Assembly (NCBI RefSeq): GCF_002915175.1
Contig: NZ_NXEJ01000003.1
Coordinates: 124,001-188,000, forward strand
Source of the DNA: Agrobacterium rosae
GTDB taxonomy: Bacteria; Pseudomonadota; Alphaproteobacteria; Rhizobiales; Rhizobiaceae
Direction of reading: 5' to 3'
DNA: 64,000 bases
The number at the start of each line of letters is the position of its first letter. Position 1 is the first letter of the stretch. Of the stretch, positions 18,889 through 27,868 are shown one piece after another. The notes beneath the pieces are model-generated. The model was not told where the DNA came from, did no database searches, and was given only the letters and a program-made list of their open reading frames with translations. The translations under genes were made by a program, and so were the position numbers.

Positions 18889-19743
18889 ATGTCCGATATT
18901 CTGGGCCGGGTCTTGACCGTTGCCGGTACGTTCGAGGAAGCACTTGCCGCGCAACGTTGGGGTGCTGTCGTTTTGGCAGGCGGCACATGGCTCATGCGCA
19001 ACCCGCGACGGGGAATTGCACTGCCGCAAGCGCTGATATCGCTGCACGCGCTTCCCGGTTTGAAGACCATCGACATAGAAGCGCATCAGGTCACCATCGG
19101 TGCAGCCGTCACGCATGATGCTCTCGATCGGGCACTTGCCGGTGTCCCCGGTCTTGAAGCCGTTGCCGCTGCTGCCTCCGGCTCTGCCAACCCCGCTATT
19201 CGTCGGGCAGCGACGGTGGGTGGTAACCTGTGTTCCATCGATTTTGCCGCTGCCGATCTTCTGCCTGCCCTTCTTGCCGTTGATGCCATCGTGGAACTGC
19301 GTGCAGATCATGCCCCCGTTCGGCTGCCAACAGCGACATTTCTCGCCAACAGGCCTTTGCTGCTGGCTGACGCGATCCTGACCCGTGTCATCGTCCCTAG
19401 AGATGCTGTTGCCAGCGCCCATGTGCGTCTGCCTCTGCGGCGCGCGGGGGATTATCCGGTCGCCATCGTTTCGGGCGCACTGTCTGCCGAGGGGCGCATA
19501 AACATCGCCGTCGGTTCGGTTGAAACGGTGCCGCGGCGTTGGACGCGGCTTGAGGAGGCCTTTTCCCGGGAGACGGGCGGGCGCCCAGCCAGTGCGGACA
19601 TCGCAGCGTCTATTGCCCGCGACTGCAATGATTTTGACGGTCGAGACGGTATCGAAGCGGATGGCTGGTATCGCCGTGAGGTCCTGCCAGCACTTGTTCG
19701 CCGAACTGTCAAAGCGCTCTTGGAAAAGGATGCTGCCCGATGA
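18889..19743 (+). CDS. Molybdenum hydroxylase FAD-binding (medium) subunit
   Basis: 284 residues, typical for the CoxM/CutM-type FAD subunit of the xanthine dehydrogenase family. FAD contacts are visible as VLAGGTWLM, IGAAVTHDALD and RRAATVGGNLCSIDFAAADL. It passes electrons from the 2Fe-2S clusters to FAD and on to an acceptor. Its stop overlaps the next start (ATGA), which fixes the subunit order medium-small-large. A candidate promoter lies directly upstream. Confidence 0.9.
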   Translation: MSDILGRVLTVAGTFEEALAAQRWGAVVLAGGTWLMRNPRRGIALPQALISLHALPGLKTIDIEAHQVTIGAAVTHDALDRALAGVPGLEAVAAAASGSANPAIRRAATVGGNLCSIDFAAADLLPALLAVDAIVELRADHAPVRLPTATFLANRPLLLADAILTRVIVPRDAVASAHVRLPLRRAGDYPVAIVSGALSAEGRINIAVGSVETVPRRWTRLEEAFSRETGGRPASADIAASIARDCNDFDGRDGIEADGWYRREVLPALVRRTVKALLEKDAAR

Positions 19744-20213
19744 CGGTCACACTGTGTATCAACGGGTCGTCCTTCCGTTTCAATGGTGATCCGATGACGC
19801 CATTGGTCGATTTGCTGCGAAGCGATCGGTTTCTGACCGGCACCAAGGCCGTCTGTCGGGAGGGATTTTGCGGTGCTTGCACGGTCCATGTCGATGGGGA
19901 GGCTGTGATGTCATGCCTTCAGCCCGTTGGTCTGCTGGAAGGCGCAACGGTCACCTCCATTGAGGCGATGTCGACAGGTGACGGACCACTTCATCCGCTT
20001 CAGGCAGCGTTTGAAGCTGCCGATGCCGTGCAGTGCGGCATGTGTTTTCCTGGCATGGTCATGAGCCTGTCCCACTTCCTGCGTGAGAAGCCAGATGCGA
20101 ACCGCACGGAGGTGAAGGCGGCGATGGTGGGTAATATCTGTCGGTGTACGGGCTATGAGCGGATTATCGATGCGGTCATGGGCGTTATGGAAGGAGCCGG
20201 TCGTTATGACTGA
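19740..20213 (+). CDS. Molybdenum hydroxylase 2Fe-2S (small) subunit
   Basis: 157 residues. The plant-ferredoxin cluster motif CREGFCGACTVHVDGEAVMSC and the second cluster set (CGMC, then CRC in NICRCTGYERIIDAV) supply all eight cysteine ligands. No twin-arginine leader is present, so the enzyme is cytoplasmic like CoxS/NdhB-type small subunits. It overlaps the genes on both sides by a few bases, as expected for a stoichiometric complex. Confidence 0.94.
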   Translation: MTVTLCINGSSFRFNGDPMTPLVDLLRSDRFLTGTKAVCREGFCGACTVHVDGEAVMSCLQPVGLLEGATVTSIEAMSTGDGPLHPLQAAFEAADAVQCGMCFPGMVMSLSHFLREKPDANRTEVKAAMVGNICRCTGYERIIDAVMGVMEGAGRYD

Positions 20214-22554
20214 TGTTTCGACGACCGTCATGGATCTGCCCCGCCGTGATGCTCGCGACAAGCTGCGTGGCCGCACCCGATACACCAATGACCGTGCGCG
20301 GCCCGATACGCTTCATGCCGTCCTTTTGCGCTCCTCCGTCTCGTGCGGTCGCATTATCCGGCTTGATGTAACGCCTGCTTTGCAGTGCCCGGGTGTTTTG
20401 GCCATCGCCACGGCGGCGGATGCGCCCGGCCATTACGGTATAGGCATCGCCGACCATCCGCTATTTGCCATCGATATGATCCGCTACCATGGAGAGCCGA
20501 TAGCCGCCATTGCTGCGGAGACAGAGGAAGAGGCACGTGCGGCGATGCAGGCGATCATCCTCGAGGTAGAACCACTCGATCCGGTGCGGACCATGGCGGA
20601 CGCGCTATCGCCGGATGCGCGCCTCGTGCATGAAAACTGGCGGGACTATGAGGTCCTGACCGAAGGCGGCGCACGCTCCGGTAATATCGCCTGGGAAGCC
20701 AAATCCATGCGCGGTAACGTGGACGCTGCCTTTGCGCGTGCTGACGTTACCATAGTTGAAAGCAGCTTCACGGTTGGCAGGCAAAGCCATGTGCCGTTCG
20801 AGCCGCGTGTGGCAATCGGCAGTTGGGAGGATGGTCGTGCGCATATCCAGACCTCCACGCAGGTGCCGTGGACGGTGCGTAATGTTACCGGGCGTGTCAT
20901 GCAATTGCCGCCCGGCCATGTTCGCGTCACTGTGCCGCCGGTCGGTGGCGCCTTCGGCCTCAAATTCGATGCGTCGATAGAACCGATAACCGCACTCCTG
21001 GCCCGCATGACCGGGCGCAGCGTAATCCTCGAAAACACCAGGCAAGAGGAAATGGCGACCTGCCTTTGCCGGGAAAATGCCGATATCACCATTCGTTCGG
21101 CTGTCACGGCGGATGGCGAGATTGTTGGGCGTGAGGCGGTCGTCTTGATGGATTGCGGTGCCTATGGTGGTGAGCAGGTCTTTCTGACCACCATGACATC
21201 CCACACATTGGGTGGCAGCTACAGGCTCGGTGCCGCACGGCTCGTCAGCCGCGCCATCTATACCAACACACCGCCAAACGGTGCGTTTCGCGCTTGCAAC
21301 GGGGTCTATAACGGCTTTGCACTGGAGCGGCACACGGACGAGATTTGTGCTGCTATGGGCATGGACCCGATGGCGTTTCGCAAGCGCAATGTTCTGGGTA
21401 ACGGTGATCTGGGGCCGACAGGCCAGGTTTTTGAAGGCGATGTGCTGCGGCCCATGCTGGAACGAATGGAAGCGCTGACCGAAAAAACTGGGACGCTGGA
21501 GTGCAAGGCCGATGGTCGCCTTTACGGTCGTGCCACCACGGTTGGGACGTGGTTCATCTTCGTCGGGCCTTCCGCCGCCACCATCAACATGAATGCGGAT
21601 GGCAGCGTTACGCTGGTGACATCAGGTGTCGAAATCGGTTCCGGCACGATGATGCAGTCGCTGCCGCAAATCGTTGCGGGGCAGCTGGGTCTGCGTCCAG
21701 ATCAGGTGGTGGTCAAGGAAGCGGATACGGACGCAGCGGGCCTAGATGTCGGCGTGGGCGGAGGCAGAACGACGGTTTCCATCGGTGCGGCCAGCGTTGC
21801 TGCGGCTGCCGAGGTTAAAGATAAGCTGTTGCATGCCGCAGGTGAATTGCTGCAAACGGCTGCTGATCATCTGGTGTTGCGTGAAGGCCGAGTGGAAATC
21901 GTTGATCGACCGAGCTCTGGCATCACGATCCCGGCGGTTGTCGCGCATGCGCAGGCAACAACGGGTCCGATTACCGGCACTGGCAGCTTCACCGCGAAAA
22001 ATACCCCTGCGATGGCCGGTTGCGCCATGGGGCATTTTATCGACGCGCTCGATATTCCGGTGTTCGTCGTGCACGAAGCGGAGGTCGCAGTCGACCCTGA
22101 GACGGGGCATGTCGAAGTGCTGGCATATCGCGTTGTGCAGGACGTAGGACGGGCGCTCAATCGACGTGCCATCATGGGGCAAATTCAAGGTGGCGTGGTA
22201 CAGGGCCTCGGTTACGCCTTGCATGAAGAGGTCACGATCACCGAGGATGGCCGTATCGCGCAGGATGGCTTTGAAACCTACCGTGTCCCTCTGGCGCAGG
22301 ATGTCGTTCCCGTCGACGCCGATCTTTATGAGGGCGCGCCGTCCATCGGGCCGCTCGGGACCAAAGGGGCGGGCGAAGTTCCCATTCTTGCTGTTGGCTC
22401 CGCCATCGCCTGTGCGGTGTCGCGCGCCATCGGTAAGCCCGTATCGCGCCTGCCGCTAACGCCGCCGCGTGTCTTACGCCTGCTTCATGATCTCGAACCA
22501 CCAACCCTTCATTCACACATAGCGCAGTGTTGGGCTGCAAATACGCTTGTCTGA
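20206..22554 (+). CDS. Molybdenum hydroxylase molybdopterin-binding (large) subunit
   Basis: 782 residues from the ATG behind AAGGAG; the start overlaps the small-subunit stop by 8 bases. Cofactor motifs include VGGAFGLKFDAS, PPNGAFRACNG, GVGGGRTTVSIG and GTKGAGEVP with the catalytic glutamate. The AYxCSFR loop of true CO dehydrogenases is absent, so this is a hydroxylase of the nicotine/isoquinoline/aldehyde oxidase kind. Such enzymes add water-derived oxygen next to a ring nitrogen. With HyuAB and the aminotransferase it suggests oxidation of an N-heterocycle to a lactam. The substrate is inferred, not shown. Confidence 0.9.
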   Translation: MTDVSTTVMDLPRRDARDKLRGRTRYTNDRARPDTLHAVLLRSSVSCGRIIRLDVTPALQCPGVLAIATAADAPGHYGIGIADHPLFAIDMIRYHGEPIAAIAAETEEEARAAMQAIILEVEPLDPVRTMADALSPDARLVHENWRDYEVLTEGGARSGNIAWEAKSMRGNVDAAFARADVTIVESSFTVGRQSHVPFEPRVAIGSWEDGRAHIQTSTQVPWTVRNVTGRVMQLPPGHVRVTVPPVGGAFGLKFDASIEPITALLARMTGRSVILENTRQEEMATCLCRENADITIRSAVTADGEIVGREAVVLMDCGAYGGEQVFLTTMTSHTLGGSYRLGAARLVSRAIYTNTPPNGAFRACNGVYNGFALERHTDEICAAMGMDPMAFRKRNVLGNGDLGPTGQVFEGDVLRPMLERMEALTEKTGTLECKADGRLYGRATTVGTWFIFVGPSAATINMNADGSVTLVTSGVEIGSGTMMQSLPQIVAGQLGLRPDQVVVKEADTDAAGLDVGVGGGRTTVSIGAASVAAAAEVKDKLLHAAGELLQTAADHLVLREGRVEIVDRPSSGITIPAVVAHAQATTGPITGTGSFTAKNTPAMAGCAMGHFIDALDIPVFVVHEAEVAVDPETGHVEVLAYRVVQDVGRALNRRAIMGQIQGGVVQGLGYALHEEVTITEDGRIAQDGFETYRVPLAQDVVPVDADLYEGAPSIGPLGTKGAGEVPILAVGSAIACAVSRAIGKPVSRLPLTPPRVLRLLHDLEPPTLHSHIAQCWAANTLV

Positions 22555-22618
22555 GACGCTTGCGAAAGCATGACGACAATTTAGCCCAGCACCATCAGCT
22601 CCAGCAAATGAGTGTCAC

Positions 22619-24001
22619 ATGACCGTTATTTCCAATTCGCTCGCCGCCGCCGACATCGCTTCTGTGATGCATCCGAACACCAATCTGCGTCAGCACGAAC
22701 GCACGGGTCCGTTGGTGATGGAGCGTGGGGACGGAATTCGGGTCTATGACGACCGTGGCAAGGAATATATCGAAGGTCTTGCCGGGCTTTGGTCCGTTGC
22801 TGTCGGCTTTTCGGAAACCCGGTTGGCCGAAGCAGCTTATAAGCAGATGCTGAAGCTGCCCTACTATCACACCTTCTCGTCCAAATCCCATGAGCCATCC
22901 ATTCGTCTGGCTGAGAAGCTGGTGGAGATGACGCCCGAGAATATCACGCGGGCATTCTTCACCTCGTCGGGCTCCGAAGCCAACGATACCATCGTCAAGA
23001 TGGTCTGGTATATGAACAATGCCATGGGGCGGCCCAGGAAGAAGAAATTCCTGTCGCGCATCAAGGGATATCACGGCATTACCATCGCGTCGGGCAGTCT
23101 CACCGGCCTGCCGATCAACCACCGTGATTTCGATCTTCCCGCCATTCCCGTTCACCACCTGACATGCCCGCATTTCTACCGTTTCGGTGCGGAGGGTGAG
23201 GACGAGGCGGCTTTCACGGCCCGGCTGTTAGCCGAGTTGGAAACGGTCATCGCGACGGAAGGCGCTGATACGATTGCCGCCTTCATAGGCGAGCCACTGA
23301 TGTCAGCAGGCGGTGTGCTGCCTCCACCGGCGGGCTATTGGGAGGGTGTCGAGCGGATATGCCGCGCCAATGATATTCTGATCGTGTCGGATGAAGTCAT
23401 CTGCGGCTTCGGTCGTTTGGGGACACCATTCGGATGCCAGAAATACGGCTTCACGCCTGATATCATGACATTATCCAAGCAGATCACCTCGTCTTACATG
23501 CCGTTTGCGGCTGTCATGTTTTCCGATGCCATCTATCAGGCCATCGCGGATAATTCGGAGAAAATCGGTGCCTTTGGTCACGGCTTCACCGCGTCCGGTC
23601 ATCCGGTCGCCTCAGCCGTTGCGCTTGAAAATCTCGCCATCATCGAGGAGCGCGACCTTATGGGCAATGCGGCGCGGCTGGAGGCGCAGTTCCAGGCTGG
23701 CTTGCAATCCTTCGCAGATCACCCGCTCGTTGGCGAAGCGCGCGGTGCCGGGCTGATCGGTGCCGTGGAACTGGTGGCGGACAAGAAGACGCGCAGACCT
23801 TTCGAAAAAATCGGCAAAGCCGGTGCTCTCGCATCGACGATAGGCCATGAGGAAGGGCTGATTTTCCGCTCCATTGGGGACCAGCTTGCCCTTTGCCCAC
23901 CGCTCATCGTGACGGCGGACGACGTTACCGAGATCATGACGCGCATGGGCCGCACGCTTGAGCGGCTGCTCGCAGCAATGGCAGCGGAAGGTCTTGTCTG
24001 A
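22619..24001 (+). CDS. Class III (omega-amino acid) aminotransferase
   Basis: 460 residues, normal for fold-type I class III aminotransferases. The PLP lysine sits in MTLSKQITSSYMP and the cofactor-nitrogen aspartate in LIVSDEVICGFGRLG; FTSSGSEANDTIVKM binds the phosphate. Family members transaminate omega-amino acids, beta-alanine, taurine or polyamines with pyruvate. Placed after the molybdenum hydroxylase, it could convert a ring-opened omega-amino acid to its semialdehyde, as in known caprolactam breakdown. The stop shares a base with the next start. Confidence 0.9.
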   Translation: MTVISNSLAAADIASVMHPNTNLRQHERTGPLVMERGDGIRVYDDRGKEYIEGLAGLWSVAVGFSETRLAEAAYKQMLKLPYYHTFSSKSHEPSIRLAEKLVEMTPENITRAFFTSSGSEANDTIVKMVWYMNNAMGRPRKKKFLSRIKGYHGITIASGSLTGLPINHRDFDLPAIPVHHLTCPHFYRFGAEGEDEAAFTARLLAELETVIATEGADTIAAFIGEPLMSAGGVLPPPAGYWEGVERICRANDILIVSDEVICGFGRLGTPFGCQKYGFTPDIMTLSKQITSSYMPFAAVMFSDAIYQAIADNSEKIGAFGHGFTASGHPVASAVALENLAIIEERDLMGNAARLEAQFQAGLQSFADHPLVGEARGAGLIGAVELVADKKTRRPFEKIGKAGALASTIGHEEGLIFRSIGDQLALCPPLIVTADDVTEIMTRMGRTLERLLAAMAAEGLV

Positions 24002-24408
24002 TGGAAGACAACGCAACGACCTCGACGGGATGGGATATTCGCAGCCGCCGCTTGGCGACACTGCAGCAATTTCTGGATGCCTGGAATGCCCGCGATGTCG
24101 ATGCGTTGATGACGTGCATGGCCAAGGACTGTGCATTTCACGCCTCGGCCGGTCCTGACGCTGAGGGGGGCCGCTATGTGGGACGCGATGCGGTGCGTGC
24201 AGCCTAAGACGCTCTGTTTTCTACATTCCCGCAAGCAAGCTGGACAAACGGCAAACATCAGGTGATGGACGAGCATGGTCTTTCGACGTGGCGCTTTATC
24301 GGCACGACGACAACGGGTCAGACCGTGGATGTCGACGGATGCGATGTCTTCACCTTTTCCGGCGACCTCATCGCCCTGAAAGACTCTTATCGCAAAAACC
24401 GCACCTGA
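24001..24408 (+). pseudogene. SnoaL/NTF2-like protein gene with in-frame stop
   Basis: The first 68 codons (LQQFLDAWNARDVDALMTCM, then GRYVGRDAVRAA) end at TAA (24205-24207). The same frame continues without interruption for another 66 codons (TFPQASWTNGKHQVMDEHGL, then STWRFIGTTTTGQTVDVDG) to a TGA at 24406-24408. The joined product would be a normal approximately 135-residue nuclear-transport-factor-2-like protein. TAA replaces what would most simply be a Tyr codon (TAT or TAC). It is translationally coupled to the aminotransferase. Either this strain lost the gene recently or the base is a sequencing error. Confidence 0.8.
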
Positions 24409-24420
24409 TCGAGTTGGCGG

Positions 24421-25326
24421 TCAACCACCGCCGCCCATGGTAACGGACATAAATCCGCGAAATGTTGCTGCGGCAGAGGCGATAGGACGTGCTCTTGCCC
24501 AGGCAAGGCCGACATCCATGCTGGGAATCTGCTCCACCAGCCGCTTGAGTTCGATGCGTTGCCCTTCGAGCGACCACGGACGATAAACCATGTCCGACAG
24601 TATCGTCACGCCCACACCTGCTGCCACGAGCGAGCGGACCGCTTCTACGGAGCTTGTGGTCAGAACCGTGCGGGGTTTCAACCCGGCTTGATCCCAGTAT
24701 CGTGCGGCGGTTTCGCTGGCTTCATCGACCGTCAGCATAACGTAGTCTTCTTGTGCGATATCCGCCAGACTGATGTCGTTGCGCAGCAGCAGGTGATGAT
24801 CTGCCGAAAGCCAGAGGCGACGGCTGGATCGCATCAGGACCTCCTGCTCCAGCTCCTCCATATTCCCCAGATTTGATACCAGCATCAGCGCGATGTCGAT
24901 GTCGCCACAGGCCAGTTGCCGCTCAAGTTCGGTGCGAGGCAACTCTTTCAGTTCGACGGAGATTTGCGGATAGGTTTTTCGAAACCGGGCATAATATTTG
25001 GACATGAAATAGCCGGTGACCGTATAGGTCATCCCAAGCGTCAATTTGCCGGAATATCCCTCGCGCCCGCGTAGCGGACTGTGCACCGCAGCAGCGACGG
25101 CACCGGTGATGATGCGGGCATGTTCCAGAAAGCGCGACCCCTCCATGGTCAGGCGCACCCCGGCATGGGTGCGCTCCAAGAGCTTGACGCCAAGCTCTTC
25201 CTCTAGCGCTTTTATGGCTGCTGTTACTGCAGATTGGGAGATGTTGAGGTTGACGGCGGCATGGCTGACCTGGCCGCTTTCAGCCGATGCGATGAAATAA
25301 TCGAGCTGTTTCAATGTGATGCTCAT
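24421..25326 (-). CDS. LysR-family regulator, divergent from pxpA
   Basis: 301 residues. The N-terminal helix-turn-helix (TLKQLDYFIASAESGQVSHA, then LNISQSAVTAAIKALEEELG) and C-terminal effector domain are complete; the end is an odd Gly run (TMGGGG). It is transcribed away from the pxpA-acc-pxp-liv genes with a 136-base AT-rich gap. LysR proteins normally bind T-N11-A sites in such gaps and activate the divergent operon when a pathway ligand is present. The promoter boxes shared with the molybdenum hydroxylase operon suggest it controls both halves of the block. Confidence 0.92.
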   Translation of the reverse strand: MSITLKQLDYFIASAESGQVSHAAVNLNISQSAVTAAIKALEEELGVKLLERTHAGVRLTMEGSRFLEHARIITGAVAAAVHSPLRGREGYSGKLTLGMTYTVTGYFMSKYYARFRKTYPQISVELKELPRTELERQLACGDIDIALMLVSNLGNMEELEQEVLMRSSRRLWLSADHHLLLRNDISLADIAQEDYVMLTVDEASETAARYWDQAGLKPRTVLTTSSVEAVRSLVAAGVGVTILSDMVYRPWSLEGQRIELKRLVEQIPSMDVGLAWARARPIASAAATFRGFMSVTMGGGG

Positions 25327-25382
25327 TACAGTTCACCCTCTGAATGATTATCTCTTTTTTTAATATTACATTAAAAAAATTA

Positions 25383-25439
25383 CTATTTCACAAGAAGAAA
25401 ATCCTCAGACAAGATTTGTGCAACGCCGCAAAGACGGCA
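25383..25439 (+). promoter_or_regulatory. Candidate co-regulated promoter upstream of pxpA
   Basis: CTATTTCACAAG, CTCAGACA and AGACGGCA occur here at offsets 0, 21 and 49, exactly as upstream of the molybdenum hydroxylase operon at 18815. GCCGCAA just before the last box is also shared, shifted by one base. The last box ends 23 bases before the pxpA ATG. An AT-rich tract immediately upstream (about 25345-25382) is where a LysR protein would be expected to bind. Confidence 0.6.
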
Positions 25440-25462
25440 GCATAACAAGGGGAATTTCGATC

Positions 25463-26185
25463 ATGAGCGTCACGCTAAACTGTGACATGGGGGAGAGCTT
25501 TGGCCTCTACCGACTGGGTGATGATGCGGGAATGATGCCGCTCATCGATGCTGCGAACGTCGCCTGCGGTTTTCACGCATCTGATCCTGATCATATGCGC
25601 TCTACCGTTCGGCGCGCCAAAGAAAATGGCGTGAAGGTCGGTGCACACCCATCGCTTCCCGATCTCCAGGGCTTCGGTCGTCGTGAGATGAAGATGAGCC
25701 GCGAGGAAATCGCCAACAGCGTTATCTATCAGGTCGGCGCTTTGATGGGCTTCCTCAAGGCCGAGAACATGCCGCTTCATCACATCAAGCCGCATGGCAG
25801 CCTCTATGGCATGGCGGCACGGCAGGAAGAAATTGCCCACGGCATTTGCGATGCGGCTGAAATCTTCGGCGTGCCTCTGTTCGGCATGACCAATACGATG
25901 CACGAGAAAATCTATCAGCAGCGCGGCATCGCTTTCATTCCCGAGTTTTACGCCGATCTGGAATACGCGCCCGGTGGTACCCTGATCGTAACGCGCGAAC
26001 ACGATGCCAAAGATCCTGATCTGATGGCAGAGCGTTGCGTACGGGCGCTTAAGGAAAGCCAGGGTACGGCAAATGACGGAAGCTTCTTCCCGGTCGCCTG
26101 TGAGACGATCTGCGTTCACTCCGACACGCCGAACGCCATCGACATTGCCAAGGCCGTGCGTGAAGCCATCGCGCCCTGGCATTGA
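25463..26185 (+). CDS. pxpA: 5-oxoprolinase subunit PxpA (LamB/YcsF family)
   Basis: 240 residues from the ATG behind AAGGGGAA; an in-frame start 45 bases upstream overlaps the promoter boxes. Family hallmarks: LNCDMGESFGLYRLGDD, SANVACGFHASDP-like segment (AANVACGFHASDP), GAHPSLPDLQGFGRR, HIKPHGSLYGMAA and VHSDTPNAI. PxpA is the hydrolase partner of PxpB and PxpC in ATP-dependent ring opening of 5-oxoproline to glutamate in the cytoplasm. Here it leads an operon that also holds biotin carboxylase parts. Confidence 0.92.
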   Translation: MSVTLNCDMGESFGLYRLGDDAGMMPLIDAANVACGFHASDPDHMRSTVRRAKENGVKVGAHPSLPDLQGFGRREMKMSREEIANSVIYQVGALMGFLKAENMPLHHIKPHGSLYGMAARQEEIAHGICDAAEIFGVPLFGMTNTMHEKIYQQRGIAFIPEFYADLEYAPGGTLIVTREHDAKDPDLMAERCVRALKESQGTANDGSFFPVACETICVHSDTPNAIDIAKAVREAIAPWH

Positions 26186-26258
26186 GATCGACAATCGCCA
26201 TGAACGGCGGTTTTATGCTTGCAGCCTTCTCGCATCGTCGCAACCGGAGACCCTTGCC

Positions 26259-26492
26259 ATGACACAGATTCTTTCACCTCTACCCGGAACATTTTACCGT
26301 AGTGCAGCACCCGGCCAGCCGCCGCTCAAGGCAGATGGCGAGGACGTCGCCATCGGTGATGTGATCGGCCTCATCGAAGTGATGAAATCCTTCCATGAAG
26401 TCCGCTCCGAGGTTGCTGGCAGCAGCGTCACCTTCCTCGTTGATAACGAAGATCCGGTCATGGCCGGTGCAGCGCTTGCGGAACTCGGCTGA
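26259..26492 (+). CDS. Small biotin carboxyl carrier protein
   Basis: 77 residues, only a biotinyl domain with none of the linker found in housekeeping AccB. The biotin-accepting lysine is K43 in IEVMKSFHEV; the residue after Lys is Ser instead of the more usual Met. MTQILSPLPGTFYRS and the C-terminal VDNEDPVMAGAALAELG fit the fold. Its stop overlaps the biotin carboxylase start (TGATG). It would carry CO2 between the biotin carboxylase and a carboxyltransferase, here probably PxpB/PxpC rather than fatty-acid AccAD. Confidence 0.88.
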   Translation: MTQILSPLPGTFYRSAAPGQPPLKADGEDVAIGDVIGLIEVMKSFHEVRSEVAGSSVTFLVDNEDPVMAGAALAELG

Positions 26493-27856
26493 TGTTGAAA
26501 AAGCTGCTGATCGCCAATCGTGGGGAAATTGCGGTGCGGGTTATTCGTGCAGCGCAGGACCTAGGCATTGCGACTGTTGCCGTTTATTCCGCAGCCGATG
26601 CCGAAGCCTTGCATGTGCAGCTTGCCGATGAAGCGGTGAATATTGGTCCTCCCGCTGCGAAAAAATCCTATCTCAACATCGACGCCATTCTCGATGCGGC
26701 CCGCAGCACTGGTTGCGACAGCGTACATCCCGGTTATGGGTTTCTGGCGGAAAATGCAACGTTTTCGGATGCTGTCACGGCAGCTGGTCTCGTCTTTGTC
26801 GGTCCATCCGGCAACGCGATCCGCCTCATGGGGGACAAGGTGTCGGCGCGCGTTGCGGCGGCGGCGGCGGGTGTTCCCGTTGTTCCGGGTTCTGCCGGTC
26901 GCGTCGAGAGCATCGAGGCAGCACGCGATGTGCTCGTTGAAACCGGCTTTCCTGTCATGATCAAGGCAGCAGCCGGTGGCGGCGGGCGCGGCATTCGCAT
27001 CGCCAACTCGGTTGCCGAATTCGAGCAGGCCTATCCACAGGCGCAGGCCGAAGCCTTGGCCGCGTTCGGCGACGGCGGCCTCTATATGGAAAAGGTCATC
27101 GGTCAGGCGCGCCATATCGAAGTGCAGGTTCTGGCTGACGGTCGTGATGCGGTCCATTGCTACGAGCGGGAATGCTCGCTTCAGCGCAGACGCCAGAAAG
27201 TGTGGGAGGAAAGTCCTTCCAGGGCGCTGTCTGATGCTCTGCGTGAAGAGCTTTGTGCGTCCGCCGTGGCTCTGGCAAAGGCGGTGTCCTACTCCGGTGC
27301 AGGCACCGTCGAATATCTCTACGACGATGCAGCTGACCGTTTCTATTTTATCGAAATGAACACACGTATTCAGGTCGAGCACCCTGTCACCGAAGCGATC
27401 ACTGGTATCGACCTCGTCGCAGAAATGCTGCGGATTGCGGGCGGTGAGCCATTGCGGCTTTCGCAGGAAGACATCAAGGTCAAGGGACATGCCATCGAGG
27501 TACGGCTGAATGCCGAGGACCCGGCCAAGGATTTTGCGCCGTTTCCCGGCAAGGTCGATAATCTTCGCATCCCCGGCGGGCCGGGCGTGCGGTTCGATTC
27601 AATGCTGTATAACGGCTACCAGATACCGCCCTTTTACGACTCCCTTCTGGCCAAGCTGATCGTACATGCGGAAACGCGTGATGCGGCTATCGCACGTCTG
27701 AAAAGAGCCCTGAACGAACTTGAAATTACCGGAGTGAAAACGACCAAGCTGCTGTTCCTGGCGCTTGCTGCTGATCCATCCGTACAGGCTGGAGACGTGC
27801 ACACGCGCTGGCTGGAAGGCTGGCTTACCGAAAACGCAGCGGCGCTGGCCGGCTGA
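26492..27856 (+). CDS. Biotin carboxylase subunit (AccC-like)
   Basis: 454 residues, the length of bacterial AccC. It opens MLKKLLIANRGEIAVRVIRA; the ATP-grasp glycine loop is KAAAGGGGRGIRI, the metal and bicarbonate site is FIEMNTRIQVEHPVTE and VHPGYGFLAENA is present. It carboxylates biotin on the small carrier encoded just before it, using ATP and bicarbonate. Its position between pxpA and pxpB indicates a pathway-specific copy, not the essential fatty-acid enzyme. Confidence 0.92.
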   Translation: MLKKLLIANRGEIAVRVIRAAQDLGIATVAVYSAADAEALHVQLADEAVNIGPPAAKKSYLNIDAILDAARSTGCDSVHPGYGFLAENATFSDAVTAAGLVFVGPSGNAIRLMGDKVSARVAAAAAGVPVVPGSAGRVESIEAARDVLVETGFPVMIKAAAGGGGRGIRIANSVAEFEQAYPQAQAEALAAFGDGGLYMEKVIGQARHIEVQVLADGRDAVHCYERECSLQRRRQKVWEESPSRALSDALREELCASAVALAKAVSYSGAGTVEYLYDDAADRFYFIEMNTRIQVEHPVTEAITGIDLVAEMLRIAGGEPLRLSQEDIKVKGHAIEVRLNAEDPAKDFAPFPGKVDNLRIPGGPGVRFDSMLYNGYQIPPFYDSLLAKLIVHAETRDAAIARLKRALNELEITGVKTTKLLFLALAADPSVQAGDVHTRWLEGWLTENAAALAG

Positions 27857-27868
27857 AAAGGAGAAGCG

